A stretch of 36,033 nucleotides of DNA from Parcubacteria group bacterium Gr01-1014_29. GTDB taxonomy: Bacteria > Patescibacteriota > Minisyncoccia > Ryanbacterales > 2-02-FULL-48-12. Shown piece by piece: positions 30,035 to 36,033 of this stretch; position 1 is the stretch's first letter; each line of letters opens with the position of its first letter. The notes beneath the pieces are model-generated. The model did no database searches. It was not told where the DNA came from and was given only the letters and a program-made list of their open reading frames with translations. The stretch is taken from the NCBI GenBank assembly GCA_007376195.1, contig VMFT01000008.1:1-36033 (forward strand), read 5' to 3'. The position numbers and the translations under genes were made by a program.

Positions 30035-31066
30035 ATGCCCATACATCCCCAAGCAAAACTTGTAGAAAACATTCTTGATTTCAAGTCGTTGGACCAAAAG
30101 CCTATCCGTGAGGGGTTTGGTATTGGGTTAGTTGAAGCTGCGGATGCGAATCCGAATGTAGTGGGATTGTGCGCTGATCTTACGGAATCTACCAAGATGG
30201 ACGCGTTTGCTAAAAAATACCCAGAGCGGTTTGTGCAAATAGGTGTTGCCGAACAAAATCTTGCGGCGGTTGCGTCCGGCATGGCCGCGGTAGGGAAAAT
30301 CCCCTATATCTCGTCGTACGCCATGTTTAGCCCGGGGAGAAACTGGGAGCAGATCCGCACAACTATCTGCTACAACGAACGGCATGTGATCATCGCGGGG
30401 TCGCACGCGGGGATTTCGGTCGGGCCCGATGGTGCCACACACCAGGCTGTTGAAGATATTGCCCTCATGCGGCCTATCGCCAATATGACGGTGATCGCGC
30501 CGTGTGATGTGCACGAAGCAAGGAAAGCCACAGTGGCGGCGGCAAATTTGCCTGGGCCGGTGTACATTCGCCTCGCACGCGAGAAAACACCTATGTTTAC
30601 CACCCCTGAAACGCCGTTTGAAGTAGGAAAGGCATATGAAGTTTGGCGCTCGGATGGTAGTCCTTCGGCCGACTCAGGACGATCAAAACCACAGGTGGTT
30701 TTGATCGCTTGCGGGTCGCTTGTGCATAATGCCATTCTTGCGGCGGCTGAACTTGAGGAACAGGGTGTAGGAGTTGTTGTTGTGAATAACCATACCATAA
30801 AGCCGATTGATGAACGTGCTATAATAAAAGCGGCAAAAGAAGCGGGCGCGGTGGTTACGGTAGAGGAGCACCAGGTTATGGGGGGCATGGGATCTGCCGT
30901 TGCGGAAGTTCTTGCGAGAAATCATCCGGTGCCTATGGAGTTTGTTGGTGTGCAGAATCGGTTTGGCGAGTCGGGCGAACCCATAGAACTTATTGAAAAA
31001 TTCAATATGCATCCAGCCGCTATTGTGAAAGCGGCGCAAAGAGTGATACAAAGAAAGAAAGGATAA
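30035..31066 (+). CDS. tkt: Transketolase, C-terminal (pyrimidine-binding) subunit
   Basis: The ATG at 30035 is supported by the matching stub at 28927; the longer frame from 29954 overlaps the nucleotidyltransferase. The 343-residue protein has the Pyr domain (FVQIGVAEQNLAAVASGMAA with the catalytic Glu), RHVIIAGSHAGISVGPDGAT, HQAVEDIALMRPIANMTVIA and the C-terminal domain (TVEEHQVMGGMGSAVAEVLA, VQNRFGESGEPIELIEKF). With 25092 it forms one transketolase. Around residues 205-218 an unusual SDGSPSADSGRS insert is encoded by palindromic DNA (30660-30706). The gene ends 11 nt before a secreted-protein gene. Confidence 0.94.
   Translation: MPIHPQAKLVENILDFKSLDQKPIREGFGIGLVEAADANPNVVGLCADLTESTKMDAFAKKYPERFVQIGVAEQNLAAVASGMAAVGKIPYISSYAMFSPGRNWEQIRTTICYNERHVIIAGSHAGISVGPDGATHQAVEDIALMRPIANMTVIAPCDVHEARKATVAAANLPGPVYIRLAREKTPMFTTPETPFEVGKAYEVWRSDGSPSADSGRSKPQVVLIACGSLVHNAILAAAELEEQGVGVVVVNNHTIKPIDERAIIKAAKEAGAVVTVEEHQVMGGMGSAVAEVLARNHPVPMEFVGVQNRFGESGEPIELIEKFNMHPAAIVKAAQRVIQRKKG
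30660..30706 (+). repeat. Palindromic DNA inside the transketolase C-half coding sequence
   Basis: Two adjacent hairpins: GTCCT...AGGAC (30660-30680) around TCGGCCGA, and GATCAAAACCAC-AG-GTGGTTTTGATC (30681-30706), a perfect 12-bp stem. They encode the low-complexity stretch SPSADSGRSKPQVVLI between domains. This looks like an in-frame insertion of a small palindromic element. Confidence 0.6.
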
Positions 31067-31077
31067 AATAATACTAT

Positions 31078-31842
31078 ATGCATTCTGTTATATATAAGAA
31101 GTTTTATAGAACGTTCGTCTTGCTTCTTGTTCTTGGCGGGTTTGTGGTTTTATTTACCGTGCCAGTTTCATCATCTTCGTTGGCAGACAGCGCGCACGCG
31201 GTTACGTTAGAAAGCATTCAGCAGCAATTAAACGAAATCTTTGCGGTACTAAAACGCATAAGCGATAGAATAGCAATTCTATTGCAAGAAGCACAGGGCA
31301 AAAAAACACCCGTATCAACAGAAACACAGATAGCAGATACCGTTTTACCACCGGCGGAACCAGTGGAGGTGTCTATTGTCCCTACTGTTGTGCCTGTTGC
31401 ATCTGTGTCAGAACCAGTATGGAAATTTATAGAAGTTCCCTCGCGATCGTTTGCGGGCGGATTGATAATTTTATATCGGTACTCAATTACTGCGGGTGAT
31501 AAGGACTTTACCGTATTTTCAGCTCGGTTTCATGTAGCGTTTGGCGACGTTTCTGTAAAAGATTTGGAAGTGCATGCATTCAAGGATGAATATTTTTCAA
31601 CGAGAGCTTACAAAATAGGTTCAGCGTACAACAATATGCTTTATGTTGGCAGACGCAAGGGGTTTTTGGAAAGCGGCAAGCAAGATGTTGATATTTCATT
31701 CGAGAATGGCGTTTCCGCAGGCCTTCTTATTCCTGCGAGAGAGACAAGATATTTCGAGCTTCGCGGTTTTACGTCTGGGAAAAACACGACTGCATATTTG
31801 GAAGTTTCCGGGGAGGGGCTTTCAAAAGTCGTATTTGAATAA
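31078..31842 (+). CDS. Secreted protein with coiled coil, unknown
   Basis: The 254-residue protein has a signal peptide or anchor (about 13-36, FVLLLVLGGFVVLFTVPVSS), a short coiled coil (LESIQQQLNEIFAVLKRISD), a Pro/Val-rich linker (about 84-112) and a beta-rich domain from WKFIEVPSRSFAGGLIILYR to the end. The coiled-coil after the signal peptide resembles the layout of the giant surface protein at 8827. No known domain is recognised. It lies 11 nt after tkt and 11 nt before the PfkB gene. Confidence 0.65.
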   Translation: MHSVIYKKFYRTFVLLLVLGGFVVLFTVPVSSSSLADSAHAVTLESIQQQLNEIFAVLKRISDRIAILLQEAQGKKTPVSTETQIADTVLPPAEPVEVSIVPTVVPVASVSEPVWKFIEVPSRSFAGGLIILYRYSITAGDKDFTVFSARFHVAFGDVSVKDLEVHAFKDEYFSTRAYKIGSAYNNMLYVGRRKGFLESGKQDVDISFENGVSAGLLIPARETRYFELRGFTSGKNTTAYLEVSGEGLSKVVFE

Positions 31843-31853
31843 CATATTCTATA

Positions 31854-32837
31854 ATGCGAGAAGACGAATTTGATTTTGTTGCCATAGGCGATACCGTAAC
31901 CGACGCGTTTATCCGCCTTGAAGATGCCATGGTAGACAAAGACAAGAACATGCTCTGCATGCGGTTCAAGGATAAAATACCCTACAAGGAGGTGGTAATT
32001 GTTCCCGCTGTGGGTAATAGCGCAAACGCTGCGGTCAGCGCGGCGCGTCTTGGTTTAAAAACTGCTTTTATAACCAACCTTGGGGCGGATGATTGGGGGG
32101 AAGAATGTAAAAATAAGCTCGTAGCTGAACATGTTGATACGAAATTTGTTGTGCAACAGCAAGGGAAAAAAACGAATTACCACTATGTGCTCTGGTTTGA
32201 GGACGACCGCACTATTCTTGTAAAACATGAGGAATATGATTATGTCCTGCCTGATTTCGGAACGCCTAGATGGGTGTATCTTTCATCTGCGGGCGGTAAT
32301 TCACTACCGTTTCATATGGCTCTCGCGGATTATCTTGACGCGCACCCTGATATTAAACTTGCGTTCCAGCCCGGTACCTACCAGATGAAATTCGGCAAGG
32401 AAGCATTAGAGCGAATATACAAGCGCGCTGATTTTTTTGTGTGCAATAAGGAAGAAGCAGAGCGCATTTTGGAAACAGGGGAGAGCGATATAAAAAAACT
32501 TTTGCATATGATGGCAAGTCTCGGCCCAAAACTCACGGTTATAACCGATGGCAAAATAGGAGCATTTGTGTATGACGGAAAAGATGTATGGGTGATGCCT
32601 TCGTATCCGGATCCAAAACCACCCTATGAGCGTACCGGCGCGGGGGATGCGTTTTCTTCCACGTTCGCGGCATTTCTTGCGTTGGGTCTTAGCATGGAGG
32701 ATGCTTTAACACGAGCGCCTATCAATTCCATGTCGGTTGTACAGTATGTGGGTGCGCAGGAAGGGCTTTTATCGCGCGATAAAATTGAAGAGTATCTCAC
32801 TAAAGCGCCGGAGGACTATAAGCCGCAGAAAGTCTAA
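31854..32837 (+). CDS. PfkB-family carbohydrate kinase
   Basis: The 327-residue ribokinase-fold protein has DFVAIGDTVTDAFI at the start, the substrate-side motif VGNSANAAVSAARLGLKTAF (about 52-71), FVCNKEEAERIL (about 196-207) and the PfkB signature 2 region ERTGAGDAFSSTFAAFLALG (about 261-280), with catalytic Asp in GAGDAF. It phosphorylates a sugar or nucleoside with ATP; which one (ribose, fructose-6-phosphate, adenosine or other) cannot be told from sequence by eye. Its position next to transketolase and near rpiB/rpe suggests feeding the pentose-phosphate pool. Confidence 0.85.
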   Translation: MREDEFDFVAIGDTVTDAFIRLEDAMVDKDKNMLCMRFKDKIPYKEVVIVPAVGNSANAAVSAARLGLKTAFITNLGADDWGEECKNKLVAEHVDTKFVVQQQGKKTNYHYVLWFEDDRTILVKHEEYDYVLPDFGTPRWVYLSSAGGNSLPFHMALADYLDAHPDIKLAFQPGTYQMKFGKEALERIYKRADFFVCNKEEAERILETGESDIKKLLHMMASLGPKLTVITDGKIGAFVYDGKDVWVMPSYPDPKPPYERTGAGDAFSSTFAAFLALGLSMEDALTRAPINSMSVVQYVGAQEGLLSRDKIEEYLTKAPEDYKPQKV

Positions 32838-32893
32838 AACGTAAAGTGTAAGTCCTCTTCCACTTTTGCGTCGGATATGGTACGCTGAACATT

Positions 32894-33583
32894 ATGTTGG
32901 AGTTAGCAGTAAAACCTCGAAAAGAACTTGGAAAAAAGGCAAAAAATGTGCGTAAAACCGGTACTATCCCGGCTATTTTATATGGGTATGGAGTTAAACC
33001 ACAGCCGCTCCAGGTAGAGTTGCGCGCGTTTCAAAAAGTATGGCAATCCACAGGCGAATCATCTTTAGTTTCGCTTCAGCTTGAAGGAGGCAGTACGCAA
33101 ACTGTTCTTATCTATGACGTCGCGCGTGATGTATTAAAAGATATACCCATGCATGTTGATTTCTACGCTGTGCGAATGGATAGGCCGCTGGAAGCTCATA
33201 TACCCATTACGTTTACCGGTGAGTCCGATGCCGTAAAATCGCTCGGTGGCATATTGGTAAAAGTAGCGCATACGCTCGAAATTCGGGCGCTCCCGCAAAA
33301 CTTGCCGCATGAAATCAGCGTAGATATCACGCCCCTCCATGCTCTTGACGACCAATTGTTTGTAAAAGATATTACACTGCCAGAAGGCGTGGAAGCGCTT
33401 GCCGATCCTGAGCAAGTGCTTGTTTTGGTGGAAGCGCCGCGCACGGAGGAAGAACTTTCGGCAATGGAACAACCTTCTGAAGTATCTCTTGAGAACATTG
33501 AGGTTGCTGGAAAGAAGGAAAAGGAAGAAGAACCCGAATCTGAAGAAGTTGTAGATGTACAGAAGAAAGAGCAAAAAGAATAA
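32894..33583 (+). CDS. rplY: Ribosomal protein bL25 (CTC/TL5 type)
   Basis: bL25 binds 5S rRNA in the large subunit. The 229-residue two-domain protein starts LELAVKPRKELGKKAKNVRK and TGTIPAILYGYGVKPQPLQV, the canonical L25 N-terminal domain, and continues with the TL5/CTC C-terminal domain (DVARDVLKDIPMHVDFYAVR, HIPITFTGESDAVKSLGGIL, LPQNLPHEISVDITPL). The end is strongly charged (EKEEEPESEEVVDVQKKE). TTCCAC (32858-32863), a 17-nt spacer and TACGCT (32881-32886) could be its promoter, ending 7 nt before the ATG. Confidence 0.93.
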   Translation: MLELAVKPRKELGKKAKNVRKTGTIPAILYGYGVKPQPLQVELRAFQKVWQSTGESSLVSLQLEGGSTQTVLIYDVARDVLKDIPMHVDFYAVRMDRPLEAHIPITFTGESDAVKSLGGILVKVAHTLEIRALPQNLPHEISVDITPLHALDDQLFVKDITLPEGVEALADPEQVLVLVEAPRTEEELSAMEQPSEVSLENIEVAGKKEKEEEPESEEVVDVQKKEQKE

Positions 33584-33595
33584 GAAGTTAGATTT

Positions 33596-34936
33596 ATGAA
33601 AAAATATATTTTTTTTCTCGGGCTTGCTTTTTTCGCACTAGCCGGTTTTAACGTACACGCTCAAAATGCGAGTGATGCTGTAGAGACGCGTCGGGCGCAG
33701 TTGAAAGTGGAACTCGACCAGCTTGAACAACAGATTGCCGGTTTCGATGTTCTCATTAAGAATAAACAGGGCGAAGCTGCGTCGCTTGAGCGCGATATTG
33801 CCATAATTGACGCAGAAATTAAGCGCTCAAAGCTTGAAATCCGCCGTCGCAACCTTGCTATTTCTGAACTTGCTTCTTCCATAGACAAAAAATCTTTATC
33901 CATTAAAGATATGTCCGGAAAGATAGATCGCGAACGGGCATCTCTTGCTGAAGCTCTGCGGAGGATTCACGAGTACGATGATATATCACTCGTGGAGATG
34001 TTGCTCGGATACAACGATCTCTCTGATTTTTTTGTGGAAATAGACACCATAGACTCCCTTCAGCTCGCGATACAGACTTCATTTGAAGAATTGCGTACGG
34101 ATATAGAGTTAACGGAGAGGGCGCGGGAAAATCTATTTACGGAAAAACAAGATCAGGTTGAACTGCGGGCTTTGCAAGAGATAGAAAAACGCCAACAGGA
34201 AGCAAAAGAAAATGATAAACAGAATATTTTAAAGACAACGCGCGGCCAGGAGGCAAATTACCAGGCGCTTGCAAACCAGCGCAGGGCGCGCGCGGCATCC
34301 ATCCGCAGCGAGTTGTTTATTCTACAGGGCTCGCCCGCAATTCCGTTTGAAGAGGCCCTGCGGCATGCGGAGTTTGCTTCTTCCCAGACGGGAGTACGCG
34401 CCGCGTTTATTTTGGGAATTATTGCGCAAGAGTCCGAATTGGGCAGGAACATTGGCCAATGCAATCTTCCTGAAGATCCGCCAAAGTATAAATGGCAAAG
34501 TGTCATGAAGCCAAGTCGCGATCATGCGCCGTATCTTGCGGTAACACAAGAGTTGGGGCTTGATCCCAATGCCATGCCGGTTTCTTGTCCCATGCGCGAT
34601 TCAAGCGGTAACCGAGTAGGATGGGGCGGCGCTATGGGGCCCGCACAGTTTATACCGTCTACCTGGGTCTTGTATAAGGATGCGGTCTCACGGATTACAG
34701 GAAATACTCCGGCAAATCCGTGGATGCCTCGCGATGCATTTGTTGCCTCCGGATTGCTTTTGCGCGACAACGGCGCCGGGGGCGGCAGAGATGCGGAACT
34801 TAAAGCGGCGGCAAAATACTTTGCCGGCGGAAATTGGAACTCGTATCTCGGCCGTTCCTACGCAAACCAAGTACTCGCGAAAGTGGACAAGTATCAGGAG
34901 CAAATTACATTTCTAAAAAGTTTAGCCCAGCAATAG
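33596..34936 (+). CDS. Secreted lytic murein transglycosylase with coiled-coil region
   Basis: The 446-residue protein has a signal peptide (about 1-22, ending NVHAQ), a long helical coiled coil (about 25-235, EdsB/FtsX-partner-like: VETRRAQLKVELDQLEQQIA, RASLAEALRRIHEYDDISLV, EMLLGYNDLSDFF) and a C-terminal transglycosylase domain. The catalytic glutamate is probably Glu279 in ILGIIAQESELGRNIGQ; GWGGAMGPAQFIPSTWVLYK is the typical MltB/SLT-like motif, and AAAKYFAGGNWNSYLGRSYA closes the fold. The coiled coil resembles those of FtsEX-regulated peptidoglycan hydrolases, so activation at division is possible (inference). It cleaves glycan strands outside the membrane. Confidence 0.85.
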   Translation: MKKYIFFLGLAFFALAGFNVHAQNASDAVETRRAQLKVELDQLEQQIAGFDVLIKNKQGEAASLERDIAIIDAEIKRSKLEIRRRNLAISELASSIDKKSLSIKDMSGKIDRERASLAEALRRIHEYDDISLVEMLLGYNDLSDFFVEIDTIDSLQLAIQTSFEELRTDIELTERARENLFTEKQDQVELRALQEIEKRQQEAKENDKQNILKTTRGQEANYQALANQRRARAASIRSELFILQGSPAIPFEEALRHAEFASSQTGVRAAFILGIIAQESELGRNIGQCNLPEDPPKYKWQSVMKPSRDHAPYLAVTQELGLDPNAMPVSCPMRDSSGNRVGWGGAMGPAQFIPSTWVLYKDAVSRITGNTPANPWMPRDAFVASGLLLRDNGAGGGRDAELKAAAKYFAGGNWNSYLGRSYANQVLAKVDKYQEQITFLKSLAQQ

Positions 34937-34979
34937 CAGAAGTAATAGTATGAGGTGAGGATTGACCCCCAATTATCAA

Positions 34980-36033
34980 TTATTTTCCCAGGACATCAAA
35001 ATTCTTGCCGGAAATGTCCAGATCATGGCCGCGCGCCGAAGTATATAACTCTAAATGATTGATCTGTGCATTCGCATAAGAACAGTTACCAGGAGGAGGT
35101 GGAAATTTATTTTTATAGAGGGACACAACATCAATATCATAATTTTGATAGCTGGTTGTCAGCACTGGAATCCCCAATTTCGTGCCATGGAACTGCTTCA
35201 TACAGAAGATGCCGCCCTGCAGTGTTGAAGCCGATGCGGGAGCGGGACAACTTTCAAAGGCAATATCGTCCCTTGGGTTACCATTTCCATCAAACCCTGT
35301 CCCGTTGTAAAGCCAAATACTCATGATATCGCTATTACGCGCAACCTTGCCTCCTGCGGCACGCGTATCGCATCCCACATAGGTCACCACAAAATCAGCA
35401 TTCACATTGGCAGTGTTAAATGACGGGCACCAGGGGCGATTGGTCGCAGGATCCTTTAAACTTCCAAAATGATCTAGTTTGGCGGAAAACTTATGATGCA
35501 ACTCTGTGAAGTCTCCTACCTTATAGGAGTCTCCGTTTGACTTCACCTTAAAGGAATGCCCGGGAAAACTCCAATCAAAGGAAACCTCATACAACATGCA
35601 CTTATCAGATATTTCCGGTGATGGGTTTGCAGAATGATTTAGCAATCTTACCTCTATTGGCTGTCCGTTGCCTCCGGTTATTCCAAAATCCCAGCCAGGC
35701 CCTTTTCCTTTTCTGGCTAAACTCCATGCATGCGTTATGATTTCAAATAAAAACTTGTTACCATTGGCTGGGATACACTCGCTATAATCAGACAACGAAG
35801 TAAACCCGATAGGATCCGGTACCCCTGGTGCCGTATAATTATTTTGATGTTGCCAACAGCGTTGTGTTGGTCCCGGACTGTATAATATGCCAAAGAATCC
35901 TCTAGTGGGGATGGTACACTCTTCAAGGAGGACCGAGTTATCGGCTGGATCGCCGTCAGCAGTGGTGGTATCTTGGCTTACCGTGTAAGTATTTTTTCCA
36001 AAGGTGATCGTTTGCGGTCCAGGGGCAATAGCG
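34980..36033 (-). CDS. 3' part of a secreted-type, cysteine-containing protein gene (partial)
   Basis: On the minus strand the frame ending at TAA (34982-34980) stays open to the window edge, well beyond the TTG at 35795, so the gene is 5'-truncated by the window. At least 350 residues are encoded. The sequence is rich in Asn, Gly, Pro, Tyr and spaced Cys (for example EECTIPTRGFFGILYSPGPT, FESCPAPAS, GNCSYANAQ), with no membrane helix and no recognised domain. The composition fits an extracellular beta-rich protein. It converges with the transglycosylase gene; the 43 nt between them show no clear terminator. Confidence 0.65.
   Translation of the reverse strand, partial: AIAPGPQTITFGKNTYTVSQDTTTADGDPADNSVLLEECTIPTRGFFGILYSPGPTQRCWQHQNNYTAPGVPDPIGFTSLSDYSECIPANGNKFLFEIITHAWSLARKGKGPGWDFGITGGNGQPIEVRLLNHSANPSPEISDKCMLYEVSFDWSFPGHSFKVKSNGDSYKVGDFTELHHKFSAKLDHFGSLKDPATNRPWCPSFNTANVNADFVVTYVGCDTRAAGGKVARNSDIMSIWLYNGTGFDGNGNPRDDIAFESCPAPASASTLQGGIFCMKQFHGTKLGIPVLTTSYQNYDIDVVSLYKNKFPPPPGNCSYANAQINHLELYTSARGHDLDISGKNFDVLGK

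Noticed and set aside
35735-35926. 63-codon minus-strand frame as a separate gene
   Set aside because: The adjacent frame of the partial gene 34980-36033 is open through the whole region, so this is a shadow.

Overview
The window looks like chromosomal DNA from a Candidate Phyla Radiation (Patescibacteria, most likely Parcubacteria-type) bacterium. This is inferred from gene content, not from a marker phylogeny. The pointers are a transketolase split into two genes, secreted proteins with a signal peptide, short coiled coil and peptidoglycan-binding domain, a DUF5678/retropepsin-like pair, DUF6922/AbiEii pairs, many tiny membrane proteins, and likely leaderless transcripts. No rRNA, tRNA or CRISPR array was seen.

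Layout. 1-676: start of a divergent gene, a decayed O6-alkylguanine-DNA alkyltransferase fragment and the likely atp promoter. 677-12639: a complete F1Fo-ATP synthase gene set (atpB-E-F-H-A-G-D-C) broken twice. About 2 kb of accessory genes sits between atpA and atpG, and a 3.55-kb gene for a giant multidomain surface protein sits between atpD and atpC. 12780-17606: a Cys/Met-type PLP enzyme, a FAD/NAD(P) oxidoreductase, a DUF4015-type glycosidase-like protein and thioredoxin reductase. 17631-24833: gap, rpiB and rpe, interleaved with a MNT/HepT toxin-antitoxin pair and a decayed DUF6922/AbiEii pair, then a three-enzyme cell-wall fusion protein. 25092-31066: the two transketolase halves, separated by 4.06 kb holding PsbP-like paralogues, a VapBC-like pair and an intact DUF6922/AbiEii pair. 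31078-34936: a secreted protein, a PfkB-family kinase, ribosomal protein bL25 and a lytic transglycosylase. 34980-36033: the 3' part of a minus-strand secreted-type gene that runs off the window.

How the genes fit together. gap, rpiB, rpe, split transketolase and a sugar kinase form a glycolysis/non-oxidative pentose-phosphate set; ATP synthase supplies or uses the proton gradient; several proteins remodel the cell wall.

The most striking pattern is that four housekeeping genes (atpG, gap, rpiB, tkt C-half) are each preceded by a small accessory cassette, and upstream of that cassette lies a broken copy of the same gene's 5' end. Three cassettes are toxin-antitoxin-like; the fourth is a DUF5678/retropepsin pair plus a PsbP-like gene. 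A fifth 5' stub (2-hydroxyacid dehydrogenase) and a partial alkyltransferase have no intact partner here. The cassettes end 0-13 nt before, or overlap, the intact start codon, so the housekeeping gene is probably co-transcribed with the cassette. Other regularities are -10 boxes exactly 6 nt upstream of start codons at six or seven loci, and iterated-word inverted repeats between the ATP synthase genes.
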